This document shows positions 32,793 to 40,869 of a stretch of 64,000 bases of DNA, one piece after another; position 1 is the stretch's first letter; each line of letters opens with the position of its first letter. Origin of the DNA: Oscillospiraceae bacterium (GTDB taxonomy: Bacteria; Bacillota_A; Clostridia; Oscillospirales; Oscillospiraceae); the NCBI GenBank assembly GCA_015067895.1, contig SVLP01000006.1, positions 1-64,000 of the forward strand. Reading direction: 5' to 3'. A program made the position numbers and the translations under genes. Under the pieces are notes generated by a model, which saw only the letters and a program-made list of their open reading frames with translations, did no database searches and was not told the origin of the DNA.

Positions 32793-34759
32793 CATGGATA
32801 ACCCCACAGGATGCAGCAAAACTGTGCTCCTGTGACGCTAGTACAATCCGCAGAAAAGCAAATCGTGGTGCTTTCGGTGAAGAAGGTTTCCGTTACATAA
32901 ACGGTTCAACAGGCAGGGGCGGCAAGCGGCTCGAAATCCTCCTTGAAGCACTCCCACCTGAGGCGCAGACGGCCTATCACAACCAGCACGGTGAAGCCTC
33001 CAAGCCGATCATCAACCGGGAACAGTACACCCTTTCTCAAAGGGAGAAGGGAGAGCAGCGAGCCCAGGCAGTTAGCCAGTACAGCAAATATCGCCGGGAG
33101 CAGCACAGGGCAGGCCAGACGAAAGAAACGGAAATCATGCAGTCTTTCGTTGAGCAATGGAACGCCCTGCATCCCGACTTCACGTTCACCACGAAGACCC
33201 TGTATGAATGGCGGCGCAAGAGTAAAGCGGGCGATCCTGAGAAGCTGGTTGACAAGCGCGGCGGCTACAATCGTGGCAAGAGCTCCATCCCGGAGGAGAT
33301 GTTGACTTACTTCAAACATCTGTACTTGCAGGAGAGCAAACCCTCTGTTGCAAACTGCTTCCGGCTCACACAATATGAAGCGAACCGGCGTGGGGTCGTA
33401 ATCCCAGGTATCCGAGCATTTGAGCTTGCAGCGGCAAACATCCCCGCCCCCATCGTTGCGCTGTATCGCGAAGGTGGGAAGTATTTCTCAGACCGTTATA
33501 TGCCCTACTCCGAACGGGACTATGAGGAACTGGCTCCCAACGACCGTTGGGTATCGGATCACCATTTATGGGATGTATTCGTTCGTGTGCCGGATAGCGA
33601 CGGCGGGTGGCGAGCAATCAGGCCGTGGGGAACCTACTGGATGGATATGCGGACACGCAAAGTGGTTGCAAGTATCGTCCGAAATGACGACCCTGATGCT
33701 GATGTAGTGGTGTGCAGCTTCGGAATCGGCGTGGAGGACTACGGCGTTCCCCGCTCCGTGTTGCTGGATAACGGCAGAGATTACAAGGCCAAAGACGTAT
33801 TCAATAAGCAATGTGAGGAAGTAATTGACTCCCTGGCGAACAATTTGCAGATTGATACAGTCTACGCTATTCCTTATAATGCCAAAGCAAAGCCCATCGA
33901 GAGAACCTTTGACACCTTTGAACAGCAATTCGGCAAGCTACAACCCACTTACGCCGGAAGCAATGCAAAGGTCAGACCCGAAAGCCTGCATGATCTGGAT
34001 ATCATGGAATATCCCACGCTGGATGAATTCATTGCAATGCATGACCAGTATGTCTATGAGATATACAACGAAAGTCCACATAGCGGTTCTTACATGCACG
34101 GGAAGTCCCCGAATCAGATGTACGCAGCCTTACCTTTCGCAGTGCGTCGGGTTACAAAGAAAGTGTTGTATTTCAGTCTGATGCGGGTAAAGGGACACCG
34201 TGTTGTGCAGAGAAACGGCATTACATTTAACCATGTTCATTTTTATAACGATTGCGTTATCAATTACATTGGTAAGACCGTATATGCCCGTTATAGTCCC
34301 AAAGAGCCGGATATTCTCTACATTTTCGATGAAAATCAAAACTATCTATTCAGCGCGTCCAAAGTCCAGAAAATGACCTTTAATCCCACCGCTAAAAACT
34401 ACGAGTATGAGAACGGTCGGCGCAAGAGGGCACGCCACGAAGCCCTTGGCGGCTACAAGCCCAATAAGGGTATTAGGACAGTTCAGGGTGCGCAAGAACT
34501 CGTTGCAGGGGCGGCAGCGGCTCACCAGAAGGCACCTAAGGCAGCTCCCAACGTAACCGAGATTATCCGCAACCCGCAGCTCGAAGAAACCGCCCGGCGC
34601 GCTGATACGACTGATGCAGAGCGGCAGTATCGGGACGCTGTTGAGAAGCAGCTCGCAGCAAAGCAAGCGAAGGATTCGCAGAAGAAGCGATATGCGGATG
34701 TATTCAAGCAAATCTGCGCCGAACGATCTCAGCAATCCCGCAAAGCGGCAAATGGTTAA
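32789..34759 (+). CDS. MuA-like DDE transposase
   Basis: 656 aa (Mu A is 663). The N-terminal part has an HTH-like segment (WITPQDAAKLCSCDASTIRRKANR) resembling the Mu DNA-binding domain. The core has a DDE triad: Asp257 (WVSDHHLWDVFV, aligned with the Mu GDGYLHNVFV stretch), Asp327 (VLLDNGRDY) and Glu371 (KPIERTF). A beta-barrel region follows, then a charged helical tail (about 580-656) of the kind that contacts MuB. All catalytic residues are present, so it is probably active, consistent with the intact ends and target duplication. Confidence 0.95.
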   Translation: MTWITPQDAAKLCSCDASTIRRKANRGAFGEEGFRYINGSTGRGGKRLEILLEALPPEAQTAYHNQHGEASKPIINREQYTLSQREKGEQRAQAVSQYSKYRREQHRAGQTKETEIMQSFVEQWNALHPDFTFTTKTLYEWRRKSKAGDPEKLVDKRGGYNRGKSSIPEEMLTYFKHLYLQESKPSVANCFRLTQYEANRRGVVIPGIRAFELAAANIPAPIVALYREGGKYFSDRYMPYSERDYEELAPNDRWVSDHHLWDVFVRVPDSDGGWRAIRPWGTYWMDMRTRKVVASIVRNDDPDADVVVCSFGIGVEDYGVPRSVLLDNGRDYKAKDVFNKQCEEVIDSLANNLQIDTVYAIPYNAKAKPIERTFDTFEQQFGKLQPTYAGSNAKVRPESLHDLDIMEYPTLDEFIAMHDQYVYEIYNESPHSGSYMHGKSPNQMYAALPFAVRRVTKKVLYFSLMRVKGHRVVQRNGITFNHVHFYNDCVINYIGKTVYARYSPKEPDILYIFDENQNYLFSASKVQKMTFNPTAKNYEYENGRRKRARHEALGGYKPNKGIRTVQGAQELVAGAAAAHQKAPKAAPNVTEIIRNPQLEETARRADTTDAERQYRDAVEKQLAAKQAKDSQKKRYADVFKQICAERSQQSRKAANG

Positions 34760-34774
34760 CAAGGAGGAGATATC

Positions 34775-35476
34775 ATGTTGAAACCACCGGCTGCACAAAC
34801 GACCTGCTTAAACGAGGTCTACTTTGCGGCCCATTATGCACAATCTTATGGGGACATTTCGTTGATCTACGGCGAGGCGGGGGTTGGTAAAACCTTCGCC
34901 CTCCGGCAATACGCAGCAGAGAATGATACAATCTATATCGAACTCCGGGACTGCGATAAGTCCACCAAAGGCGTCTGTGAACGCATCCTGTCGGTGATCG
35001 GCAAGAGCCGCCGGGGAAATGACCGGGCACTTGTTAACGCCATCATCGATTATCTCAAAGAGCATCCTAAGCTAATCATCATCGACGAAGCACAGCACCT
35101 TCTCTTGAAAGCAATCGAAAACCTCCGTGCAATCAACGACGCAACGGAAACCGGGATGGTGCTGTGCGGAAACCCCACAGTTTACGACCAAATGCACGGC
35201 AGAGGACAAGCACATTTCGCCCAGCTCTACAGCCGCATCGGGATAAGGAGGTGTATTGACAATCCCGATATGGACGATATCAAAGCCATCTTCGCCCCCT
35301 ACGATCTTGACAGCGAAAGCCTCCGTTTCCTTCATAAACTGGGGCTGCAATGGGGCGGAATCCGTAACTGTATCAAGATATTCAACATGGCGCAGGAAAT
35401 GGCGCAAGGGTCAAAGGAGCCCCTCTCCGTTGGGCACCTTGAATCCGCATACGACCTCAGAAACGGCAACCAATGA
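34775..35476 (+). CDS. MuB-like AAA+ target-selection ATPase
   Basis: 233 aa. Walker A GEAGVGKT (about residues 33-40), Walker B LIIIDEAQHL, a sensor Asn in VLCGNPTVYD, and a C-terminal helical bundle. It is shorter than Mu B (312 aa) because the N-terminal HTH is absent. MuB polymerises on DNA, delivers target to the transposase and gives immunity to self-insertion. It is 15 bp after the transposase with AAGGAGGAG, so the two are coexpressed. Confidence 0.92.
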   Translation: MLKPPAAQTTCLNEVYFAAHYAQSYGDISLIYGEAGVGKTFALRQYAAENDTIYIELRDCDKSTKGVCERILSVIGKSRRGNDRALVNAIIDYLKEHPKLIIIDEAQHLLLKAIENLRAINDATETGMVLCGNPTVYDQMHGRGQAHFAQLYSRIGIRRCIDNPDMDDIKAIFAPYDLDSESLRFLHKLGLQWGGIRNCIKIFNMAQEMAQGSKEPLSVGHLESAYDLRNGNQ

Positions 35477-35558
35477 AAAGGGGCTTGGCAGTCTGGCCAC
35501 TGCCATCCCCATTATAGCACGGTTCACCCTAATTTGCAAACAGAAAGGAACGGTGATT

Positions 35559-35975
35559 ATGGGAACAACATCAACACAGCCCGTCACGCAAGCGCAGCTT
35601 CGCAAGATATATGCAGAGGCGCGTGACGCAGGGCTCGACAACGATTATCTCCATGAGCTAATACGCAGCATTCACGGCAAGGAGAGCTTGAAAGAATTAG
35701 AGAAATGGGAAGCTGCCATGCTCATAGATGCGCTGGTTGAAATGAACGGCGGCGCGGATCGGCCTGGAATGATTACCGAGCGGCAAGCCTGGATGCTGGC
35801 AGAATACCAACTCAAGCTCGGTTGGACGGATGAACGGATGCGCCGCTTTGTCAAGAAGTATGGTCATGTGGAGTTTGTCCACTGGCTCACCAAACAGGGA
35901 GCCTCAAAGATTATCGAAGCCTTGAAGAACATCCACGCAAAACAGCCTAAGGAGGAAATTAGCAATGCTCAATAA
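35559..35975 (+). CDS. GemA-like phage regulatory protein
   Basis: 138 aa from ATG 35559 (AGAAAGGAA upstream). Matches the GemA/DUF1018 pattern: TQAQLRKIYAEARDAGLDNDYLHELIRSIHGKESL, then LSxxEA-like ALIDAL and a helical tail. In Mu-like phages GemA modulates host gene expression and replication state. The early operon order transposase-ATPase-GemA follows other Mu-like phages. It overlaps the next gene by 11 bp. Confidence 0.85.
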   Translation: MGTTSTQPVTQAQLRKIYAEARDAGLDNDYLHELIRSIHGKESLKELEKWEAAMLIDALVEMNGGADRPGMITERQAWMLAEYQLKLGWTDERMRRFVKKYGHVEFVHWLTKQGASKIIEALKNIHAKQPKEEISNAQ

Positions 35976-36285
35976 ACTGGTTATCGATTCGATGCGCGAC
36001 AACTTTAATGAGACTTTTGGTCGGCTCAGCATGCGCAGTACTTACCTAAAAGAGGCCATGGAGAACGTTCGGAAGAATCCGGGTATCATGAGCCTGACCC
36101 AGGCGCAGAGAGATGATATCGAAGATGAACTCTATGTTGTGATGTCTGCGTCCAGCGTTCTCGGCTACTACATCGGCTTGCACGAAGGTGCGGACATGAT
36201 CCAATCCCTCTGCTCCGGCGATCTCCCGGAGAAGCTGCTTGATGCATTTGGCGAACTGAGCCCCTACTGCGGACAGCCCCTGTAA
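35965..36285 (+). CDS. Unknown protein of the Mu-like early operon
   Basis: 106 aa, overlapping the GemA gene by 11 bp with AAGGAGGAA upstream. Predicted helical and acidic (DDIEDELYVVMSASSVLGYYIGLHEGADM). No family recognised. It is the last early gene before a perfect 17-bp-stem terminator. By position it may be an accessory to replication or host takeover. Confidence 0.75.
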   Translation: MLNKLVIDSMRDNFNETFGRLSMRSTYLKEAMENVRKNPGIMSLTQAQRDDIEDELYVVMSASSVLGYYIGLHEGADMIQSLCSGDLPEKLLDAFGELSPYCGQPL

Positions 36286-36293
36286 GATGCGTT

Positions 36294-36330
36294 ATCCCCC
36301 CGTTATCACGCGTGATAACGGGGGGATTTT
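36294..36330 (+). terminator. Terminator of the early operon
   Basis: ATCCCCCCGTTATCACG and CGTGATAACGGGGGGAT form a perfect 17-bp inverted repeat, followed by TTTT. It separates the rightward early genes from the leftward capsid cassette. Confidence 0.88.
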
Positions 36331-36389
36331 AGTGTTCATGAGGCAAGAGCCGCTGCCCTCTAAAACGGCTCACAGTGGCTCAGAGCGGC

Positions 36390-37340
36390 TTACAGGGAGC
36401 CACCGCCATATCGTTTCACATCGTCAGTGGTCAAACCCAAAAGCTCATGCGCACGGGAACAGGTTTTCCCATCCTTGAGCGTCAGCGGCTCAAAAGCAAT
36501 CTCCCCCATAGGAACCACCTGAGGTGCAGATTTAACCCAGCTCTTGAAGCTCTCCAGATTCGTCATAGCGGAGCTGAACGCCCAATCCTTCTGGAAAGGC
36601 ATAATCTTTCCTGCTTTCAATGCAGTGAGCACGGCTTCATCAGCCTTATCCTTATGCGCCTCAAACCGCAGGGAGTTGACTTCCAGTGACAGAGCATTGC
36701 GAGCCTGGATCAGCTCTGCAATCTGGCTTGCGATATCTGCAACAGGCGCATCGTTAGGCAGTTTCAACATTTCGCGCAGCGTGTTGATGAATGCATCTAC
36801 ATCTACCTTCTCATCGTTGCCGGAGCTGGAATGCTGCTTGCTATCATCTTCGCCCATGCCGGTGCTCGGTACTTCATCACGGTTTGAAGGTTTCGCAGAG
36901 TTGACAATGGCTGTCATACCATCAATTGCGGGAGTGTTTGTCAGAGCAACAGAATGGAGCTTCAACGCCTTTCTATCATTCTCTCTGACAGAAACCACCG
37001 GTGACAGGTATCTGTATTCCTTCTTAGCAAGGTATTGTGCTGCTCGTGCCGTCCATTCAACAGACCCGTAAATGCCATCGGGTCTCATGGATAAGGCTTT
37101 AATCCATCCTGCGGCAGGGGCTTCGACATTATGCAAGGTCTGATGCTCGTAATCAATGGGAATATCAACACCATGAGACTTGAAATGTCCCAGGATGCTC
37201 AGGAACGATTCATCATCAACCAGAAAGTTCCCTTTTTGGCTTTTCACCAGTCCCAGAGGAAAGAGCTTGATCTCCTTGGGAAGGTTTCCCCGATCCGATT
37301 CCAGAGCATTGACAACGGGAATCAATACGGTACGATTCAT
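36390..37340 (-). CDS. Mu gpI-like prohead protease with scaffold region
   Basis: 316 aa. The N-terminal half matches Mu-like I proteins: KLFPLGLVKSQKGNFLVDDES, DIPIDYEHQTLHN, APAAGWIKAL, then YLSPVVSV and KLHSVALTNTPAIDGM. Asp-Tyr-Glu-His and the Ser-Val-Ala-Leu-Thr-Asn stretch hold the likely catalytic residues. The C-terminal half (about 150-316) is helical and polar, as in the fused scaffold (Mu Z). It starts 3 bp after gpT. In Mu, I comes before T; here the order is reversed. Confidence 0.88.
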   Translation of the reverse strand: MNRTVLIPVVNALESDRGNLPKEIKLFPLGLVKSQKGNFLVDDESFLSILGHFKSHGVDIPIDYEHQTLHNVEAPAAGWIKALSMRPDGIYGSVEWTARAAQYLAKKEYRYLSPVVSVRENDRKALKLHSVALTNTPAIDGMTAIVNSAKPSNRDEVPSTGMGEDDSKQHSSSGNDEKVDVDAFINTLREMLKLPNDAPVADIASQIAELIQARNALSLEVNSLRFEAHKDKADEAVLTALKAGKIMPFQKDWAFSSAMTNLESFKSWVKSAPQVVPMGEIAFEPLTLKDGKTCSRAHELLGLTTDDVKRYGGGSL

Positions 37341-37343
37341 TGA

Positions 37344-38249
37344 TTAGCCCTCCCCAGTCGAGCCGTCAGAACCATAGGCAAGCTGCCACAGGCCGAAGCC
37401 TGCATTGCAGCGCATATCTGCGCCATAGATGTATTCGTTGTTGAAGAATACATTGTCGTCGCTGGGACTGGTCTTTGCGACCAAAGCAGGCTTGCGCCGA
37501 TTCTGGAAGATGAAAGGCTTGATTACCTTCGCCGTACAGAGAAGGAACCACATATCAGGATTCCGCACCAACTCCGGCGCAACCAGAACCTCGGCAGTGC
37601 CTTTGTAGATGTTCGTTTCATGGTTGATTTCCTCGGCATACACGATACGCCGTGCAGCAGCCTCATTCTGCGGAGACACAACCAGCAGATCCGGGACAAT
37701 GTAGAGCGGCTCACCCGCATCATCAACCAGAGACATCATGGACGCACGGGCAGCACCATAGCTTGCGGGCGTGAGTTTGTCAGTACCCTTGTTGCTCTGT
37801 TTCTCCTCTTTCTGGGCGTACAGATAGGGGTGTGCGTCGGAAATGAAGGGAACACCATCATAACCATGCTCAACAAAGCTCCTGGGCAGCAGGCCAAAAA
37901 CCAGCTTATCAGGATGCTTGCGGGAACTTTCCGCGAGATCCTGAATCATGGGCTTGTAGACACCGATTCGGTCATCCTCAATATCATTGCGGCTAACCGA
38001 AACAGTTTTCTCAAACAATTTGTTCTTGATGGTGTAAGTGTGTGCCTTGAGATTGCGGATTACTCTGGAGCCGACCCACTCTCTCATGCTGGGCATCGCA
38101 CCCAACCATGCGTAGTTTTCGTCGTTTGCTTCGGAGGGAACCTCCATAGCGATTTTGGGATAAAGAACAGTCGTTTCTTCATAGGTCTTGTTAAAAACCG
38201 TGTTGAAGCTGCTGTAAATCTCCCGAAGCGAGCTTGTATTTACGATCAT
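37344..38249 (-). CDS. Mu gpT-like major head protein
   Basis: 301 aa from ATG 38249 with AAGGAGGATC upstream (Mu T is about 305 aa), so full length. Typical marks are MIVNTSSLREIYSSFNTVFN, MPSMREWVGSRVIRNL, KLFEKTVSVSRNDIEDD, and near the end a GADMRCNAGFGLWQLAYGS stretch. It should form the HK97-fold capsid shell. Its start overlaps the Mor stop (ATGA), which couples capsid translation to the activator. No portal or terminase is encoded anywhere in the element. Confidence 0.92.
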   Translation of the reverse strand: MIVNTSSLREIYSSFNTVFNKTYEETTVLYPKIAMEVPSEANDENYAWLGAMPSMREWVGSRVIRNLKAHTYTIKNKLFEKTVSVSRNDIEDDRIGVYKPMIQDLAESSRKHPDKLVFGLLPRSFVEHGYDGVPFISDAHPYLYAQKEEKQSNKGTDKLTPASYGAARASMMSLVDDAGEPLYIVPDLLVVSPQNEAAARRIVYAEEINHETNIYKGTAEVLVAPELVRNPDMWFLLCTAKVIKPFIFQNRRKPALVAKTSPSDDNVFFNNEYIYGADMRCNAGFGLWQLAYGSDGSTGEG

Positions 38250-38560
38250 ACTTGATCCTCCTTTGCTTTTCGACCAGCAGCGGAGCTCGTCGCTTTCTGG
38301 CCTATGATTTGAACCCATCTCTGACTAACGTTGTACTTCCGAGCAAGTTCGTCCACATTGTATCCGTTGAATTCCTCGCGGATTTTCTGGTCACGCAGCG
38401 GACGCAGCATCGATGCTTTCTGCGGAAGATAAAACGTGGAACCTCCAACCAATGAAGCCAGTCTCAAAAGATTGTCCGTCCCGATTTCTTCTGCAATTGC
38501 CCGACACATTCCCTCCGGCAGCATATCAAGGGTGAGCTCTGTTTCCCATTCTTCCAGCAT
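38246..38560 (-). CDS. Mor/C-family transcription activator
   Basis: 104 aa from ATG 38560. A Mor-like dimerisation region (MLPEGMCRAIAEEIGTDNLLRLASLVGGSTFYLP) leads into an HTH (IREEFNGYNVDELARKYNVSQRWVQIIG). In Mu, Mor switches on the middle promoter and C the late ones. Here it is the first gene of the gpT-gpI cassette, so it probably activates that cassette in a self-reinforcing way. Its upstream region has TGTAATTCT repeated at 38600-38608 and 38614-38622, a candidate binding site. Confidence 0.88.
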   Translation of the reverse strand: MLEEWETELTLDMLPEGMCRAIAEEIGTDNLLRLASLVGGSTFYLPQKASMLRPLRDQKIREEFNGYNVDELARKYNVSQRWVQIIGQKATSSAAGRKAKEDQV

Positions 38561-38705
38561 GGTATCAACCACCTTCCTGCAATGCACTTGCGCTTTTATT
38601 GTAATTCTGCTTCTGTAATTCTTACATACGAAGCACTTCACAGAAGTAATTCATAGTACAAAGCGGCGTAAATGCGACACAATATGGACGAAAGGGGGAA
38701 AACAT

Positions 38706-38987
38706 ATGAGAATGTTTCAAGTTGACAGGCTTAAGTGCAAGCCAGAGCTTGTGGCGATGTTGATTCAAGGCTATACACTTCATGAAATAGCTGAGTTTGT
38801 CAACCAGCGCGGTGAGGTATGCTCCCAATCTTCGATTGACCGATATCTGAAACGTAAATTGATCGAAGGGCGCATTTACACCGACGGCAGTATTGAGATA
38901 AAAGAAAGAGAAGGGCATCAGACCAGAGCGATCCGATACTCTTCTCAGGGTGGTGCTTACATAGTAAGCTCGATTGAGTTGTCATAA
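38706..38987 (+). CDS. Small unknown protein next to the right end
   Basis: 93 aa, with AGGGGGAAAA before the ATG at 38706. Residues about 8-55 look like a DNA-binding helix-turn-helix (LVAMLIQGYTLHEIAEFVNQRGEVCSQSSIDRYLKRKL). The remainder is a short beta-rich tail. Divergent from mor. I infer a regulator of the capsid cassette or of late functions; no family recognised. Confidence 0.7.
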   Translation: MRMFQVDRLKCKPELVAMLIQGYTLHEIAEFVNQRGEVCSQSSIDRYLKRKLIEGRIYTDGSIEIKEREGHQTRAIRYSSQGGAYIVSSIELS

Positions 38988-39097
38988 ATATGTGTTGGCT
39001 GAGTAGGTAAAAAACTTTCCCAGTTTACCCCAGACCAGTCCCACGCATTACCAAAGTATCCCAACGTATCCCAACGTATCTAGCCGTATCCCAGTAT

Positions 39098-39144
39098 TTC
39101 ACGGTTTGTATGTCGCATATTCACGGTTTACAGAGAGTATTACA
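39098..39144. other. Right-end transposase binding sites
   Basis: TTCACGGTTT occurs at 39098-39107 and 39120-39129, exactly 22 bp apart, the spacing of adjacent MuA sites R1 and R2. Just inside (39052-39093) lies a run of GTATCCCA-type direct repeats, which may be further sites. The gene-free stretch 38988-39224 otherwise holds the element end, the target duplicate and the host repeat half. Confidence 0.8.
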
Positions 39145-39191
39145 TCCTCCCTGGCCTGCGGCCATCCCCCCTCATAAATGCGGGGGGCAAG
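39145..39191. repeat. Right half of the interrupted host palindromic repeat
   Basis: Begins with the target duplicate TCCTC and continues CCTGGCCTGCGGCC, then the CCCCCCTCATAAATGCGGGGGG hairpin and CAAG. Its reverse complement matches the start of the left half at 31740 (CTTGCC, ATTTATG, GGCCG blocks). Confidence 0.75.
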
Positions 39192-39224
39192 AAAAGCACC
39201 TTTTTCGACAGTATGGGAAGCGCG

Positions 39225-40388
39225 TCAATAATCCGGATGGGCGGAGGGGTAGAGGGCGCGCTCCAGGTCGTCCAGCCAGTCTGCCTGACCCATGTGGGAA
39301 AGACTGACGATCCGCACTTTGCCGTCCTGAACACCGATGCCCAGAGTGGTGTCCAGGGATTCTCCCTGATAAGTGAGGGTAACACCGAACTGGACGTGCC
39401 AGCCGTCATTCTCCCAGAGCCGGTAGGCTCCCTGATAGCCGGTGTAATCGAAGCAGACCACGTCTTCCAGTTCCTTCAGGTCGGCAGCATAGCTTTTTGC
39501 CATGAGGTCTAGGAACTCCTCCTCGGTCATGTCGGCCACATAGTCATAGGCGGTATGGGTCGAGGTGTAGAGGTACTGGGCTTCGGCCTCCAGATCCAGC
39601 TTTGCCTCTTCGTAGACAAAGGCGGGAACCAGGTCGAAATGGCTGCAGTATTCAGCGGCGGTGTCATAGCGGCGGCCTTCACCGGTGACGAAATCCCCCC
39701 AGGGAGTGGTAGTTTTTTCATAGCGGTCGCCATCCAACCAGTACTGTCCCCCCTCCTGCTGGACGGCGGAGGGATCCACGGCGATGACCTGCTCCCACAG
39801 TTCCACCGGGAGCATGGCGCTGCCCTGGCGGTTGTAGAGGAAGGGGAACAGGTCTTCCGCCGTTTCCGGGATGCCGTGCTCCTGTGCCACATAGCTTTTC
39901 AGCATCCACTGTTCGCCCTCCAGGGTAATTGGGGTATAGTGGATATCCCAGTCAGAGACAGACTGCCCAAGGGCGTCCATGATGTTTTCGTAGTCCCCGG
40001 AATAGTCATGCATGGCTGCGGCGGTTTCCCAATCTTCCCGCTCCAGGGCGGTCAGGAACCGGCGGGCGATGAAAATATCATCCAGATTGGTAAAGCAGAT
40101 GTCCCGTCCCCAGTACTGGTTCAGAGACATCAGCACCAGCGGTACGATTAGCAGCGCGGCCACCAGGGAGCTGAGGCAGCGGCGTTTGACCTTCCGCATG
40201 CTCTTCGCCACGACCCGGTCGGCGGCGGGGGGCTCCTCGGCTTCGACGACGGGAAGGGGCTTTGTCAGGCGGCGGCAGGCTTCACATTCGCTCAGGTGCT
40301 CCTCCACCGCCTGACGGGAGGGCGGGGAGCAGAGCCCCTCCTCGTAAAGGGGGAGCAGATCCTGGATCAGTTCACAGTTCCATTTCAT
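39225..40388 (-). CDS. Anti-sigma factor with zinc-finger N-terminus
   Basis: 387 aa. The N-terminal zf-HC2 motif is HLSECEACRRL (His-x3-Cys-x2-Cys) with an upstream Cys (CELIQDLLPLYEEGLC). One membrane helix at about 72-95 separates it from a large extracytoplasmic domain without a recognised family. It overlaps the sigma factor gene by 17 bp. It should hold the sigma factor at the membrane and release it on a signal. The outer domain contains many Tyr, Trp and acidic residues and could bind a wall component. Confidence 0.85.
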   Translation of the reverse strand: MKWNCELIQDLLPLYEEGLCSPPSRQAVEEHLSECEACRRLTKPLPVVEAEEPPAADRVVAKSMRKVKRRCLSSLVAALLIVPLVLMSLNQYWGRDICFTNLDDIFIARRFLTALEREDWETAAAMHDYSGDYENIMDALGQSVSDWDIHYTPITLEGEQWMLKSYVAQEHGIPETAEDLFPFLYNRQGSAMLPVELWEQVIAVDPSAVQQEGGQYWLDGDRYEKTTTPWGDFVTGEGRRYDTAAEYCSHFDLVPAFVYEEAKLDLEAEAQYLYTSTHTAYDYVADMTEEEFLDLMAKSYAADLKELEDVVCFDYTGYQGAYRLWENDGWHVQFGVTLTYQGESLDTTLGIGVQDGKVRIVSLSHMGQADWLDDLERALYPSAHPDY

Positions 40389-40869
40389 TGGAAAGTACCT
40401 CCATGATGGTTTTTCGTGCCCGGAAGTAGGTGACCCGGGCCCAGCTTTCGCTTTTTTGGTGGGCTGCGGCGATCTCCTTGAGCTTCAATCCGCCGAAACA
40501 GTGGAGGATGAAGACCTCCCGCTGGGGATCCTCCAGCTGAAGGACTGCCCGGCGGAGCCGGCGGCTTTGCTCCTGGCGCAGAAGATCTGCCTCCGGCGTG
40601 GGAGCGGGATCGGGCAGGGTCAGCTCCTCGTAGGGGGTGTCGGCGTAGCGGCTGCGGCGTTTGCATTCCCGGAGCCAGGCGTTCTTGCCGATGCAGCACA
40701 GCCAGGTGAAGAGGCTGCTGCGTCCCTCGAAGCGGTCGATGTGCAGAAACGCCTGGTAGAAGGTCTCCTGCAGCAATTCCTCCGCCCAGGATTCGTCCCC
40801 CGTCAGGGACAGGAGGAATCGGTAGACCGGCTTGCCCTGGGTCTTGTATAGGTCTTCGAAACCGGCCAT
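40372..40869 (-). CDS. ECF-type RNA polymerase sigma factor
   Basis: 165 aa from ATG 40869 (AAAGGAGGAATGTCC upstream). Region 2 reads FLLSLTGDESWAEELLQETFYQAFLHIDRFEGRSSLFTWLC. Region 4 reads LQLEDPQREVFILHCFGGLKLKEIAAAHQKSESWARVTYFRARK. This is the standard two-domain ECF layout. Its stop overlaps the anti-sigma gene. The acyltransferase gene runs 67 bp into it, so the three genes form one leftward transcript. Confidence 0.9.
   Translation of the reverse strand: MAGFEDLYKTQGKPVYRFLLSLTGDESWAEELLQETFYQAFLHIDRFEGRSSLFTWLCCIGKNAWLRECKRRSRYADTPYEELTLPDPAPTPEADLLRQEQSRRLRRAVLQLEDPQREVFILHCFGGLKLKEIAAAHQKSESWARVTYFRARKTIMEVLSNEMEL

Larger units (their letters stand above)
31860..39144 (+). mobile_element. 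Complete 7,285-bp Mu-like transposable element carrying capsid genes
   Basis: Termini are TGTAAT (31860-31865) and ATTACA (39139-39144), flanked by the 5-bp direct repeat TCCTC at 31855-31859 and 39145-39149. At the same offset from each end (base 16) sits a matching site: AAATCGTGAAAACGC on the left and AAACCGTGAATATGC on the right. A further right-end copy lies 22 bp further in, as with MuA sites. Cargo in order: repressor, Ner-like HTH, MuA-like transposase, MuB-like ATPase, GemA-like, unknown; then leftward gpI, gpT, Mor; then a small rightward gene. GC is clearly lower than the host's. No portal, terminase, tail, lysis or Mom genes. Confidence 0.93.

Noticed and set aside
36345..36410. 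Repeated GGCTCA/GGCTTACAG stretch as a separate repeat element
   Set aside because: Short imperfect repeats overlapping the end of the gpI gene; no dyad or copies elsewhere in the window.
32055..38987. Ordinary degraded Mu-like prophage
   Set aside because: Ends, target duplicate, catalytic residues and full-length capsid and protease genes are intact, and there are no pseudogene fragments of tail, portal or lysis genes.
39128..39135. Element right end at TTACAGAG with a CTCTGTAA partner on the left
   Set aside because: These 8-bp inverted sequences are not flanked by a direct repeat. The ends at 31860 and 39144 give a perfect TCCTC duplicate and the same offset to the subterminal sites.
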